Below, in pieces: positions 1-15,300 of a stretch of DNA of 64,000 nucleotides. The notes below the pieces were generated by a model that ran no database searches, was not told the origin of the DNA, and was given only the letters and a program-made list of their open reading frames with translations. This DNA comes from Siphonodentalium dalli (lineage: Eukaryota > Mollusca > Scaphopoda > Gadilida > Siphonodentaliidae): positions 59,606,025 to 59,670,024 of the forward strand of contig CP136068.1 of NCBI GenBank assembly GCA_032622095.1, given 5' to 3'. The translations under genes and the position numbers were made by a program. Position 1 is the stretch's first letter, and the number at the start of each line of letters is the position of its first letter.

Positions 1-129
1 TTGGTAATGCCGTGTCTACAATTATGCGTACACGTATAAGTCCCAATTGGTGAATCAGTTGGTCATACGCATAGCGCATTATTGGTATCTTATCTATATT
101 TCGACGAGAAATGTCCGAAATTTGTTAGC
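1..129 (-). repeat. Satellite boundary module, left (inverted copy)
   Basis: This segment is the near-exact reverse complement of 31,648-31,777, the sequence that closes the right side of the satellite. It is cut by the window edge, so its full length is unknown. A third copy, in the same orientation as the right one, begins at 44,964. The satellite starts straight after it with the motif GTTGACATGGATTATGG. It is non-satellite DNA and shows no coding signal. It is best read as a fixed terminal module of the array. Confidence 0.85.
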
Positions 130-3100
130 GGTTGACATGGATTATGGCCAAATGGACAGATCTAACCCATAACTGAAGACAAGTTATAGTATGGAATCCA
201 ATTTTGTATTCAAAAAGCTACGACAGCCGCCAATGGATCAAGACAATATCGGTTTCCTATCAGTTAACCCTTGGCGGGTGATGTCGATTTTATGCAAAAT
301 TGGTTCAAATTAGAGCAGTTGACAAAAATTATGGCCAATTGGATATATTTAACACACAACTAATGGTTAGTCATAGTATAGGATCCAATTATGTATTCAA
401 AAAGGTACGACAGCCATATCGGTTTCCTAGCAGTTAACCCTTGGCGGATGATGTCGATTTTATCCGAATTTTTTTCAAATTAGAGAAGTTGACATGGATT
501 ATGTCCAATTGGACAGATTTAACCCATAACTGATGACAAGTTATAATATAGGATCCAATTATGTATACAAAAAGCTACGACAGCCATCAATCTGTAATGA
601 CAATATCGGTTTCCTATCAGTTAACCCTTGACGGGTGATGCCAATTTTATGCGAAATTGCTTCAAATTAGAGAATTTATACATAAATTATGGTAATCTGT
701 GCAGGTCCTACCCATAACTGATGGCAGGTCATAGTACATTATCCGATTATGTATTCAAAAAGCTACGACAGCCATCCATAGGTATAGACAATATCAGTTT
801 CCAATCAGTTAACCCTTGACAGGTGATGCCGATTTTATGCGAAATTGGTTCAAATTAGAGAATTTAACATAAATTATGGTAATCTGTGCAGATCCTACCC
901 ATAACTGATGGCAGGTCATAGTATAGTATCCAATTATGTATTCCAAAAGCTACGACAGCCATCAATCTGTAGTGAAAATATCGGTTTCCTATCAGTTAAC
1001 CCTTAACGGGTGATGTCAATTTTATCCGAAATGTGTTCAAATTAGAGCAGTTGACATGGATTATGGCTAATTGGACACATCTAACCCATAACTGATGACA
1101 AGATATAGTATGGGATCCAATTATGTATTCAAAAAGCTACGACAGCCATCCATAGGTATTGACAATATCGGTTTCCTATCAGTTAACCCTTGACGGGTGA
1201 TGCCGATTTTATGCGAAATTGGTTCAAATTAGAGAATTTAACATAAATTATGGTAATCTGTGCAGATCCTACCCATAACTGATGGCAGGTTATAGTATAG
1301 TATCCAATTATCTATTCAAAAAGCTACGACAGCCATCCATAGGTATGGACAATATCGGTTTCCTATCAGTTAACCCTTGGCGGGTGATGTCGATTTTATC
1401 CGAATTTTGTTCAAATTAGAGCAGTTGACATGGATTATGGCTAATTGGACACATCTAACCGATAACTAATGACAAGTTATAGTATGGGATCCAATTATGT
1501 ACTCAAAAAGCTACGACAGCCACCAATGCGCAAAGACAATATCGGTTTCCTATCAGTTAACCCTTGGTGGGTGATGTCGATTTTATGCAAAATTGGTTCA
1601 AATTAGAGCAGTTGACAAGAATTATGGCCAATTGGATATATTTAACACACAACTGATGGTTAGTCATAGTATAGGATCCAATTATGTATTCAAAAAGGCA
1701 CGACAGCCATCCATAGGTATGGACAGTATCGGTTTCCTATCAGTTAACCCTTGGCTGGTGATGTCGATTTTATCCGAATTTTGTTCAAATTAGAGCAGTT
1801 GACATGGATTATGGCCAATTGGACATATTTAACCCATAACTGATGACAAGTTATAGTATGGGATCCAATTTTGTATTCAAAAAGCTACGACAGCCACCAA
1901 TGTGTGAAGACAATATCGGTTTCCTATCAGTTAACCCTTGGCGGGTGATGTCGATTTTATGCAAAATTGGTTCAAATTAGAGCAGTTGACAAGAATTATG
2001 GCCAATTGGATATATTTAACCCCAAACTGATGGTAGGTCATAGTATAGGATCCAATTATGTATTCAAAAAGGTACGACAGCCACCCATAGGTATAGACAA
2101 TATCGGTTTCCTAGCAGTTAACCCTTGGCGGATGATGTCGATTTTATCCGAATTTTGTTCAAATTAGAGCAGTTGACATGGATTATGGCCAATTGGACAG
2201 ATTTAACCCATAATTGATGACAAGTTATAATATAGGATCCAATTATGTATACAAAAAGCTACGACAGCCATCAATCTGTAATGACAATATCGGTTTCCTA
2301 TCAGTTAACCCTTGACGGGTGATGCCAATTTTATGCGAAATTGCTTCAAATTAGAGAATTTTTACATAAATTAAGGTAATCTGTGCAGATTCTACCCATA
2401 ACTGATGGCAGGTCATAGTACAATATCCAATTATGTACTCAAAAAGCTACGACAGCCATCCATAGGTATGGACAATATCGGTTTCCTATCAGTTAACCCT
2501 TGACGGGTGATGTAAATTTTATGCGAAATTGGTTCAAATTAGAGAATTTAACATAAATTATGGTAATCTGTGCAGATCCTACCCATAACTGATGGCAGGT
2601 CATAGTATAGTATCCAATTATGTATTCCAAAAGCTACGACAGCCATCAATCTGTAGTGCCAATATCGGTTTCCTATCAGTTAACCCTTGGCGGGTGATAT
2701 CGATTTTATCCGAAATTTGTTCAAATTAGAGCAGTTCACATGGATTATGGCTAATTGGACATATCTAACCCATAACTGATGACATGATACAGTATGGGAT
2801 CCAATTATGTATTCAAAAATCTACGACAGCCATACATAGGTATGGACAATATCGGTTTCCTATCAGTTAACCCTTGACGGGTGATGCCTATTTTATGCGA
2901 AATTGGTTCAAATTAGAGAATTTAACATAAATTATGGTAATCTGTGCAGATCCTACCCATAACTGATGGCAGGTTATAGTAGAGTATCCAATTATGTACT
3001 CAAAAAGCTACGACAGCCATCCATAGGTATGGACAATATCGGTTTCCTATCAGTTAACCCTTGACGGGTGATGCCGATTTTATGCGAAATTGGTTCAAAT

Positions 3101-6100
3101 TAGAGAATTTAACATAAATTATGGTAATCTGTGCAGATCCTACCCATAACTGATAGCAGGATATAGTAGAGTATCCAATTATGTACTCAAAAAGCTACGA
3201 CAGCCATCCATAGGTATGGACAATATCGGTTTCCTATCAGTTAACCCTTGACGGGTGATGCCGATTTTATGCGAAATTGGTTCAAATTAGAGAATTTAAC
3301 ATAAATTATGGTAATCTGTGCAGATCCTACCCATAACTGATGGCAGGTTATAGTAGAGTATCCAATTATGTACTCAAAAAGCTACGACAGCCATCCATAG
3401 GTATGGACAATATCGGTTTCATATCAGTTAACCCTTGACGGGTGATGCCGATTTTATGCGAAATTGGTTCAAATTAGAGAATTTAACATAAATTATGGTA
3501 ATCTGTGCAGATCCTACCCATAACTGATGGCAGGTTATAGTAGAGTATCCAATTATGTACTCAAAAAGCTACGACAGCCATCCATAGGTATGGACAATAT
3601 CGGTTTCCTATCAGTTATTAACCCTTGACGGGTGATGTAAATTTTATGCGAAATTGGTTCAAATTAGAGAATTTAACATAAATTATGGTAATCTGTGCAG
3701 ATCCTACCCATAACTGATGGCAGGTCATAGTATAGTATCCAATTATGTATTCCAAAAGCTACGACAGCCATCAATCTGTAGTGACAATATAGGTTTCCTA
3801 TCAGTTAACCCTTGGCGGTTGATTTTATCCGAAATTTGTTCAAATTAGAGCAGTTGACATGGATTATGGCTAATTGGACATATCTAACCCATAACTGATG
3901 ACAAGATATAGTATGGGATCCAATTATGTATTCAAAAAGCTACGACAGCCATCCATAGGTATGGACAATATCGGTTTCCTATCAGTTAACCCATGACGGG
4001 TGATGCCGATTTTATGCGAAATTGGTTCAAATTAGAGAATTTAACATAACTTATGGTGATTTGTGCAGATCCTACCCATAACTGATGGCAGGTTATAGTA
4101 AAGTATTCAATTATGTATTTAAAAAGCTACGACCGCCATCCATAGGTATGGACAATATCGGTTTCCTATCAGTTAACCCTTGGCGGGTGATGTCGATTTT
4201 ATCCAAATTTTGTTCAAATTAGAGCAGTTCACATGGATTATGGCTAATTGGACATATCTAACCCATAACTGATGACATGATACAGTATGGGATCCAATTA
4301 TGTATTCAAAAATCTACGACAGCCATACATAGGTATGGACAATATCGGTTTCCTATCAGTTAACCCTTGACGGGTGATGCCGATTTTATGCGAAATTGGT
4401 TCAAATTAGAGAATTTAACATAAATTATGGTAATCTGTGCAGATCCTACCCATAACTGATGGCAGGTTATAGTAGAGTATCCAATTATGTACTCAAAAAG
4501 CTACGACAGCCATCCATAGGTATGGACAATATCGGTTTCCTATCAGTTAACCCTTGACGGGTGATGCCGATTTTATGCGAAATTGGTTCAAATTAGAGAA
4601 TTTAACATAAATTATGGTAATCTGTGCAGATTCTACCCATAACTGATAGCAGGTTATAGTAGAGTATCCAATTATGTACTCAAAAAGCTACGACAGCCAT
4701 CCATAGGTATGGACAATATCGGTTTCCTATCAGTTAACCCTTGACGGGTGATGCCGATTTTATGCGAAATTGGTTCAAATTAGAGAATTTAACATAAATT
4801 ATGGTAATCTGTGCAGATCCTACCCATAACTGATGGCAGGTTATAGTGAGTATCCAATTATGTACTCAAAAAGCTACGACAGCCATCCATAGGTATGGAC
4901 AATATCTGTTTCCTATCAGTTAACCCTTGACGGGTGATGCCGATTTTATGCGAAATTGGTTCAAATTAGAGAATTTAACATAAATTATGGTAATCTGTGC
5001 AGATCCTACCCATAACTGATGGCAGGTTATAGTAGAGTATCCAATTATGTACTCAAAAAGCTACGACAGCCATCCATAGGTATGGACAATATCGGTTTCC
5101 TATCAGTTAACCCTTGACGGGTGATGCCGATTTTATGCGAAATTGGTTCAAATTAGAGAATTTAACATAAATTATGGTAATCTGTGCAGATCCTACCCAT
5201 AACTGATGGCAGGTTATAGTAGAGTATCCAATTATGTACTCAAAAAGCTACGACAGCCATCCATAGGTATGGACAATATCGGTTTCCTATCAGTTAACCC
5301 TTGACGGGTGATGCCGATTTTATGCGAAATTGGTTCAAATTAGAGAATTTAACATAAATTATGGTAATCTGTGCAGATCCTACCCATAACTGATAGCAGG
5401 ATATAGTAGAGTATCCAATTATGTACTCAAAAAGCTACGACAGCCATCCATAGGTATGGACAATATCGGTTTCCTATCAGTTAACCCTTGACGGGTGATG
5501 CCGATTTTATGCGAAATTGGTTCAAATTAGAGAATTTAACATAAATTATGGTAATCTGTGCAGATCCTACCCATAACTGATGGCAGGTTATAGTAGAGTA
5601 TCCAATTATGTACTCAAAAAGCTACGACAGCCATCCATAGGTATGGACAATATCGGTTTCCTATCAGTTAACCCTTGACGGGTGATGCCGATTTTATGCG
5701 AAATTGGTTCAAATTAGAGAATTTAACATAAATTATGGTAATCTGTGCAGATCCTACCCATAACTGATGGCAGGTTATAGTAAGAGTATCCAATTATGTA
5801 CTCAAAAAGCTACGACAGCCATCCATAGGTATGGACAATATCGGTTTCCTATCAGTTAACCCTTGACGGGTGATGCCGATTTTATGCGAAATTGGTTCAA
5901 ATTAGAGAATTTAACATAAATTATGGTAATCTGTGCAGATCCTACCCATAACTGATAGCAGGATATAGTAGAGTATCCAATTATGTACTCAAAAAGCTAC
6001 GACAGCCATCCATAGGTATGGACAATATCGGTTTCCTATCAGTTAACCCTTGACGGGTGATGCCGATTTTATGCGAAATTGGTTCAAATTAGAGAATTTA

Positions 6101-9100
6101 ACATAAATTATGGTAATCTGTGCAGATCCTACCCATAACTGATGGCAGGTTATAGTAGAGTATCCAATTATGTACTCAAAAAGCTACGACAGCCATCCAT
6201 AGGTATGGACAATATCGGTTTCCTATCAGTTATTAACCCTTGACGGGTGATGTAAATTTTATGCGAAATTGGTTCAAATTAGAGAATTTAACATAAATTA
6301 TGGTAATCTGTGCAGATCCTACCCATAACTGATGGCAGGTCATAGTATAGTATCCAATTATGTATTCCAAAAGCTACGACAGCCATCAATCTGTAGTGAC
6401 AATATAGGTTTCCTATCAGTTAACCCTTGGCGGTTGATTTTATCCGAAATTTGTTCAAATTAGAGCAGTTGACATGGATTATGGCTAATTGGACATATCT
6501 AACCCATAACTGATGACAAGATATAGTATGGGATCCAATTATGTATTCAAAAAGCTACGACAGCCATCCATAGGTATGGACAATATCGGTTTCCTATCAG
6601 TTAACCCATGACGGGTGATGCCGATTTTATGCGAAATTGGTTCAAATTAGAGAATTTAACATAAATTATGGTAATCTGTGCAGATCCTACCCATAACTGA
6701 TGGCAGGTTATAGTAGAGTATCCAATTATGTACTCAAAAAGCTACGACAGCCATCCATAGGTATGGACAATATCGGTTTCCTATCAGTTAACCCTTGACG
6801 GGTGATGCCGATTTTATGCGAAATTGGTTCAAATTAGAGAATTTAACATAAATTATGGTAATCTGTGCAGATTCTACCCATAACTGATAGCAGGTTATAG
6901 TAGAGTATCCAATTATGTACTCAAAAAGCTACGACAGCCATCCATAGGTATGGACAATATCGGTTTCCTATCAGTTAACCCTTGACGGGTGATGCCGATT
7001 TTATGCGAAATTGGTTCAAATTAGAGAATTTAACATAAATTATGGTAATCTGTGCAGATCCTACCCATAACTGATGGCAGGTTATAGTGAGTATCCAATT
7101 ATGTACTCAAAAAGCTACGACAGCCATCCATAGGTATGGACAATATCTGTTTCCTATCAGTTAACCCTTGACGGGTGATGCCGATTTTATGCGAAATTGG
7201 TTCAAATTAGAGAATTTAACATAAATTATGGTAATCTGTGCAGATCCTACCCATAACTGATGGCAGGTTATAGTAGAGTATCCAATTATGTACTCAAAAA
7301 GCTACGACAGCCATCCATAGGTATGGACAATATCGGTTTCCTATCAGTTAACCCTTGACGGGTGATGCCGATTTTATGCGAAATTGGTTCAAATTAGAGA
7401 ATTTAACATAAATTATGGTAATCTGTGCAGATTCTACCCATAACTGATAGCAGGTTATAGTAGAGTATCCAATTATGTACTCAAAAAGCTACGACAGCCA
7501 TCCATAGGTATGGACAATATCGGTTTCCTATCAGTTAACCCTTGACGGGTGATGCCGATTTTATGCGAAATTGGTTCAAATTAGAGAATTTAACATAAAT
7601 TATGGTAATCTGTGCAGATCCTACCCATAACTGATGGCAGGTTATAGTGAGTATCCAATTATGTACTCAAAAAGCTACGACAGCCATCCATAGGTATGGA
7701 CAATATCTGTTTCCTATCAGTTAACCCTTGACGGGTGATGCCGATTTTATGCGAAATTGGTTCAAATTAGAGAATTTAACATAAATTATGGTAATCTGTG
7801 CAGATCCTACCCATAACTGATGGCAGGTCATAGTATAGTATCCAATTATGTATTCCAAAAGCTACGACAGCCATCAATCTGTAGTGACAATATAGGTTTC
7901 CTATCAGTTAACCCTTGGCGGTTGATTTTATCCGAAATTTGTTCAAATTAGAGCAGTTGACATGGATTATGGCTAATTGGACATATCTAACCCATAACTG
8001 ATGACAAGATATAGTATGGGATCCAATTATGTATTCAAAAAGCTACGACAGCCATCCATAGGTATGGACAATATCGGTTTCCTATCAGTTAACCCATGAC
8101 GGGTGATGCCGATTTTATGCGAAATTGGTTCAAATTAGAGAATTTAACATAAATTATGGTAATCTGTGCAGATCCTACCCATAACTGATGGCAGGTTATA
8201 GTAGAGTATCCAATTATGTACTCAAAAAGCTACGACAGCCATCCATAGGTATGGACAATATCGGTTTCCTATCAGTTAACCCTTGACGGGTGATGCCGAT
8301 TTTATGCGAAATTGGTTCAAATTAGAGAATTTAACATAAATTATGGTAATCTGTGCAGATTCTACCCATAACTGATAGCAGGTTATAGTAGAGTATCCAA
8401 TTATGTACTCAAAAAGCTACGACAGCCATCCATAGGTATGGACAATATCGGTTTCCTATCAGTTAACCCTTGACGGGTGATGCCGATTTTATGCGAAATT
8501 GGTTCAAATTAGAGAATTTAACATAAATTATGGTAATCTGTGCAGATCCTACCCATAACTGATGGCAGGTTATAGTGAGTATCCAATTATGTACTCAAAA
8601 AGCTACGACAGCCATCCATAGGTATGGACAATATCTGTTTCCTATCAGTTAACCCTTGACGGGTGATGCCGATTTTATGCGAAATTGGTTCAAATTAGAG
8701 AATTTAACATAAATTATGGTAATCTGTGCAGATCCTACCCATAACTGATGGCAGGTTATAGTAGAGTATCCAATTATGTACTCAAAAAGCTACGACAGCC
8801 ATCCATAGGTATGGACAATATCGGTTTCCTATCAGTTAACCCTTGACGGGTGATGCCGATTTTATGCGAAATTGGTTCAAATTAGAGAATTTAACATAAA
8901 TTATGGTAATCTGTGCAGATCCTACCCATAACTGATGGCAGGTTATAGTAGAGTATCCAATTATGTACTCAAAAAGCTACGACAGCCATCCATAGGTATG
9001 GACAATATCGGTTTCCTATCAGTTAACCCTTGACGGGTGATGCCGATTTTATGCGAAATTGGTTCAAATTAGAGAATTTAACATAAATTATGGTAATCTG

Positions 9101-10198
9101 TGCAGATCCTACCCATAACTGATGGCAGGTTATAGTAGAGTATCCAATTATGTACTCAAAAAGCTACGACAGCCATCCATAGGTATGGACAATATCGGTT
9201 TCCTATCAGTTAACCCTTGACGGGTGATGCCGATTTTATGCGAAATTGGTTCAAATTAGAGAATTTAACATAAATTATGGTAATCTGTGCAGATCCTACC
9301 CATAACTGATGGCAGGTTATAGTAGAGTATCCAATTATGTACTCAAAAAGCTATGACAGCCATCCATAGGTATGGACAATATCGGTTTCCTATAAGTTAA
9401 CCCTTGACGGGTGATGTAAATTTTATGCTAAATTGGTTCAAATTAGAGAATTTAACATAAATTATGGTAATCTGTGCAGATCCTACCCATAACTGATGGC
9501 AGGTCATAGTATAGTATCGAATTATGTATTCCAAAAGCTACGACAGCCATCAATCTGTAGTGACAATATCGGTTTCCTATCAGTTAACCCTTGGCGGTTG
9601 ATTTTATCCGAAATTTGTTCAAATTAGAGCAGTTGACATGGATTATGGCTAATTGGACATATCTAACCCATAACTGATGACAAGATATAGTATGGGATCC
9701 AATTATGTATTCAAAAAGCTACGACAGCCATCCATAGGTATGGACAATATCGGTTTCCTATCAGTTAACCCTTGACGGGTGATGCCGATTTTATGCGAAA
9801 TTGGTTCAAATTAGAGAATTTAACATAACTTATGGTAATTTGTGCAGATCCTACCCATAACTGACGGCAGGTTATAGTAAAGTATCCAATTATGTATTTA
9901 AAAAGCTACGACCGCCATCCATAGGTATGGACAATATCGGTTTCCTATCAGTTAACCCTTGGCGGGTGATGTCGATTTTATCCAAATTTTGTTCATATTA
10001 GAGCAGTTGACATGGATTATGGCTAATTGGACATATCTAACCCATAACTGATGACAAGTTATAGTATGCGATCCAATTATGTACTCAAAAAGCTACGACA
10101 GCCACCAATGCGCAAAGACAATATCGGTTTCCTATCAGTTAACCCTTGGTGGGTGATGTCGATTTTATGCAAAATTGGTTCAAATTAGAGCAGTTGAC
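130..10198 (+). repeat. 187-bp satellite array, plus-oriented arm
   Basis: About 54 head-to-tail monomers of roughly 187 bp (measured twice between 4,357, 4,544 and 4,731). The best-kept stretches are AAAAGCTACGACAGCCA and GGTTTCCTATCAGTTAACCC. Two monomer classes differ over about 60 bp. Class A carries GCAGTTGACATGGATTATGG and usually GGGATCC. Class B carries GAATTTAACATAAATTATGG and ATCTGTGCAGATCC. Class A is common near the outer end and near the inversion; class B dominates about 2.9-9.5 kb. Monomers with 2-3 bp indels (GTTATTAACCC, TATAGTGAG) mark recent block duplications. Short open frames read through it, but they shift with the monomers and are not genes. Confidence 0.95.
6396..9372 (+). 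repeat. Higher-order repeat, 1,488-bp period
   Basis: Marker variants recur at a spacing of exactly 1,488 bp (8 monomers): GTGACAATATAGGTTTCC at 6,396 and 7,884, and the CCCATGACGGGTG variant at 6,605 and 8,093. A related, partly degraded period of 2,615 bp (14 monomers) links the GTTATTAACCC variants at 3,611 and 6,226. The TATAGTGAG deletion recurs at 4,842, 7,084, 7,643 and 8,572, at whole-monomer multiples. This fits repeated unequal exchange of multi-monomer blocks. The exact ends of the period are approximate. Confidence 0.75.
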
Positions 10199-10231
10199 TG
10201 ATAGGAAACTGCTCAAATTAGAGCAGTTGAC
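10199..10231. other. Satellite inversion junction with template-switch patchwork
   Basis: The plus arm ends at ...GAGCAGTTGAC (10,198). Then come 11 bp in minus orientation (TGATAGGAAAC, 10,199-10,209) and about 22 bp back in plus orientation (10,210-10,231, again ending GAGCAGTTGAC). The uninterrupted minus arm follows from 10,232 (CAAGGGTTAACTG). The first monomers on both sides are the same rare class-A variant (CGCAAAGAC to the left, GTCTTTGCG to the right), so the junction is a true inverted duplication. Confidence 0.9.
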
Positions 10232-12381
10232 CAAGGGTTAACTGATAGGAAACCGATATTGTCTTTGCGCATAGGTGGCTGTCGTAGCTTTTTGAGTACA
10301 TAATTGGATCCCATACTACAACTTGTCATCAGTTATGGGTTAAATATGTCCAATTGGCCATAATCCATGTCAACTGCTCTAAATTTGAACAAAATTCGGA
10401 TAAAATCGACATCACCAGCCAAGGGTTAACTGATAGGAAACTGAAACTGTCCATACCTATGGATGGCTGTCGTAGCTTTTTGAATAGATAATTGGATACT
10501 ATACTATAACCTGCCATCAGTTATGGGTAGGATCTGCACAGATTACCATAATTTATGTTAAATTCTCTAATTTGAACCAATTTCGCATAAAATCGGCATC
10601 ACCCGTCAAGGGTTAACTGATAGGAAACCGATATTGTCCATACCTATGGATGGCTGTCGTAGCTTTTTGAATACATAATTGGATCCCATACTATACCTTG
10701 TCATCAGTTATGGGTTAGATATGTCCAATTAGCCATAATCCATGTGAACTGCTCTAATTTGAACAAATTTCGGATAAAATCGACATCATCCGCCAAGGGT
10801 TAACTGATAGGAAACCGATATTGTCACTACAGATTGATGGCTGTCGTAGCTTTTGGAATACATAATTGGATACTCTACTATGACCAGCCATCAGTTATGG
10901 GTAGGATCTGCACAGATTACCATAATTTATGTTAAATTCTCTAATTTGAACCAATTTCGCATAAAATTTACATCACCCGTCAAGTGTTAACTGATAGGAA
11001 ACCGATATTGTCCATACCTATGGATGGCTGTCATAGCTTTTTGAGTACATAATTGGATACTCTACTATAACCTGCCATCTGTTATGGGTAGGATCTGCAC
11101 AGATTACCATAATTTATGTTAAATTCTCTAATTTGAACCAATTTCGCATAAAATCGGCATCACCTGTCAAGGGTTAACTGATAGGAAACCGATATTGTCC
11201 ATAATTATGGATGGCTGTCATAGCTTTTTGAATACATTATTGGATAATGTACTATGACCTGCCATCAGTTATGGGTAGGATCTGCACAGATTGCCATAAT
11301 TTATGTTAAATTCTCTAATTTGAACCAATTTCGCATAAAATCGGCATCACCCGTCAAGGGTTAACTGATAGGAAACCGATATTGTCCATACCTATGGATG
11401 GCTGTCGTAGCTTTTTGAATACATAATTGGATCCCATACTATATCTTGTCATCAGTTATGGGTTAGATATGTCCAATTAGCCATAATCCATATAAACTGC
11501 TCGAATTTGAACAAATTTCGGATAAAATCAACATCACCCGCCAAGGGTTAACTGATAGGAAACCGATATTGTCACTACAGATTGATGGCTGTCGTAGCTT
11601 TTGGAATACATAATTGGATACTGTACTATGACCTGCCATCAGTTATGGGTAGGATCTGCACAGATTACCATAATTTATGTTAAATTCTCTAATTTGAACC
11701 AATTTCGCATAAAATTTACATCACCCGTCAAGGGTTAACTGATAGGAAACCGATATTGTCCATACCTATGGATGGCTGTCGTAGCTTTTTGAGTACATAA
11801 TTGGATACTCTACTATAACCTGCCATCAGTTATGGGTAGGATCTGCACAGATTACCATAATTTATGTTAAATTCTCTAATTTGAACCAATTTCGCATAAA
11901 ATCGGCATCACCCGTCAAGGGTTAACTGATAGGAAACTGATATTGTCCATAATTATGGATGGCTGTCGTAGCTTTTTGAGTACATAATTGGATACTCTAC
12001 TATAACCTGCCATCAGTTATGGGTAGGATCTGCACAGATTACCATAATTTATGTTAAATTCTCTAATTTGAACCAATTTCGCATAAAATCGGCATCACCC
12101 GTCAAGGGTTAACTGATAGGAAACCGATATTGTCCATACTTATGGATGGCTGTCGTAGCTTTTTGAATACATAATTGGATCCCATACTATATCTTGTCAT
12201 CAGTTATGGGTTAGATATGTCCAATTAGCCATAATCCATGTGAACTGCTCTAATTTGAACAAATTTCGGATAAAATCGACATCACCCGCCAAGGGTTAAC
12301 TGATAGGAACCGATATTGTCACTACAGATTGATGGCTGTCGTAGCTTTTGGAATACATAATTGGATACTGTACTATGACCT

Positions 12382-15300
12382 GCCATCAGTTATGGGTAGG
12401 ATCTGCACAGATTACCATAATTTATGTTAAATTCTCTAATTTGAACCAATTACGCATAAAATTTACATCACCCGTCAAGGGTTAACTGATAGGAAACCGA
12501 TATTGTCCATACCTATGGATGGCTGTCGTAGCTTTTTGAGTACATAATTGGATACTCTACTATAACCTGCCATCAGTTATGGGTAGGATCTGCACAGATT
12601 ACCATAATTTATGTTAAATTCTCTAATTTGAACCAATTTCGCATAAAATCGGCATCACCCGTCAAGGGTTAACTGATATATGGAACCGATATTGTCCATA
12701 CCTATGGATGGCTGTCGTAGCTTTTTGAATACATAATTTGATACTGTACTATGACTTGCCTTCAGTTATGGGTTAGATCTGCACAGATTACCATAATTTA
12801 TGTTAAATTCTCTAATTTGAACCAATTTCGCATAAAATCGGCATAACCCGTCAAGGGTTAACTGATATGAAACCGATATTGTCATTACAGATTGATGGCT
12901 GTCGTAGCTTTTTGTATACATAATTGGATCCTATAATATAACTTTCCATCAGTTATGGGCAGAATCTGCACAGATTACCATAATTCGTGTCAAATTCTCT
13001 AATTTGAACCAATTTTGCATAAAATCGACATCACTCGTCAAGGGTTAACTGATAGGAAACCGATATTGTCTAGACCTATGGATGGCTGTCGTACCTTTTT
13101 GAATACATAGTTGGATCCTATACTATGATTAACTATCAGTTGTGTGTTAAATATATCCTATTGGCCATAATTCTTGTCAACTGCTCTAATTTGAACCAAT
13201 TTTGCATAAAATCGACATCACCCACCAAGGGTTAACTGATAGGAAACCGATATTGTCTTTGCGCATTGGTGGATGTCGTAGCTTTTTGAGTACATAATTA
13301 GATTCCATATTATAACTTGACATCAGTTATGGGTTAGATATGTCCAATTAGCCATAATCCATGTTAACTACTGTAATTTGAACAAAATTCGGATAAAATC
13401 GACATCACCCGCCAAGGGTTAACTGATAGGAAACCGATATTGTCACTACAGATTGATGACTGTCGTAGCTTTTGGAATACATAATTGGATACTATACTAT
13501 GACCTGCCATCAGTTATGGGTAGGATCTGCAGAGATTACCATAATTTATGTTAAATTCTCTAATTTGAACCAATTTCGCATAAAATTTACATCACCCGCT
13601 AAGGGTTAACTGATAGGAAACCGATATTGTCCATACCTATGGATGGCTGTCGTAGCTTTTTGAGTACATAATTGGATACTCTACTATAAACTGCCATCAG
13701 TTATGGGTAGGATCTGCACAGATTACCATAATTTATGTTAAATTCTCTAATTTGAACCAATTTCGCATAAAATCGGCATCACCCGTCAAGGGTTAACTGC
13801 TAGGAAACCGATATTGTCCATACCTATGGGTGGCTGCCGTACCTTTTTGAATACATAATTGGATACTCTACTATAACCTGCCATCAGTTATGGGTAGTAT
13901 CTGCACAGATTACCATAATTTATGTTAAATTCTCTAATTTGAACCAATTTCGCATAAAATCGGCATCACCCGTCAAGGGTTAACTGATAGGAAACCGATA
14001 TTGACTATACCTATGGATGGCTGTCGTAGCTTTTTGAATACATAATTGGATATTGTACTATGACCTGCCATCAGTTATGGGTAGGATCTTCAAAGATTAC
14101 CATAATTTATGTATAAATTCTCTAATTTGAAGCAATTTCGCATAAAATTGGCATCACCCGTCAGGGGTTAACTGATAGGAAACCGATATTGTCATTACAG
14201 ATTGATGGCTGTCGTAGCTTTTTGTATACATAATTGGATCCTATATTATAACTTGTCATCAGTTATGGGTTAGATCTGTCCAATTGGCCATAATCCATGT
14301 CAACTGCTCTAATTTGAACATAATTCGGATAAAATCGATATCATCCGCCAAGGGTTAACTGATAGGAAACCGATACTGTCCATACCTATGGATGGCTTTC
14401 GTGCCTTTTTGAATACATAATTGGATCCTATACTACGACTAACCATCAGTTGTGTGTTAGATATATCCAATTGGCCATAATTCTTGTCAACTGCTCTAAT
14501 TTGAAACAATTTTGCATAAAATCGACATCACCCACCAAGGGTTAACTGATAGGAAACCGATATTGTCTTTGCGCATTGGTGGCTGTCGTAGCTTTTTGAG
14601 TACATAATTGGATCCCATACTACAACTTGTCATCAGTTATGGGTTTAGATATGTCCAATTAGCCATAATCCATGTCAACTGCTCTAATTTGAACAAAATT
14701 CGGATAAAATCGACATCACCCGCCAAGGTTTAACTGATAGGAAACCGATAATTGTCCATACCTATGGATGGCTGTCGTAGCTTTTTGAATAGATAATTGG
14801 ATACTATACTATAACCTGCCATCAGTTATGGGTAGGATCTGCACAGATTACCATAATTTATGTTAAATTCTCTAATTTGAACCAATTTCGCATAAAATCG
14901 GCATCACCCGTCAAGGGTTAACTGATAGGAAACCGATATTGTCCATACCTATGGATGGCTGTCGTAGCTTTTTGAATACATAATTGGATCCCATACTATA
15001 CCTTGTCATCAGTTATGGGTTAGATATGTCTAATTAGCCATAATCCATGTGAACTGCTCTAATTTGAACAAATTTCGGATAAAATTGACATCATCCGCCA
15101 AGGGTTAACTGATAGGAAACCGATATTGTCACGACAGATTGATGGCTGTCGTAGCTTTTGGAATACATAATTGGATACTCTACTATGACCAGCCATCAGT
15201 TATGGGTAGGATCTGCACAGATTACCATAATTTATGTTAAATTCTCTAATTTGAACCAATTACGCATAAAATTTACATCACCCGTCAAGGGTTAACTGAT

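Noticed and set aside
880-960. Hammerhead ribozyme inside the satellite (CTGATGA in class-A monomers)
   Set aside because: No stem II followed by GAAA and no matching flanking stems were found near the CTGATGA word.
1593-1793. Recurrent 62-83-codon frames in the satellite (for example 1,593-1,793, 14,309-14,509, 26,411-26,662) as a gene family
   Set aside because: They are the same stretch of monomer read in one frame, open only in some monomers, with ends set by monomer variants. There is no domain, and they recur exactly with the HOR period.
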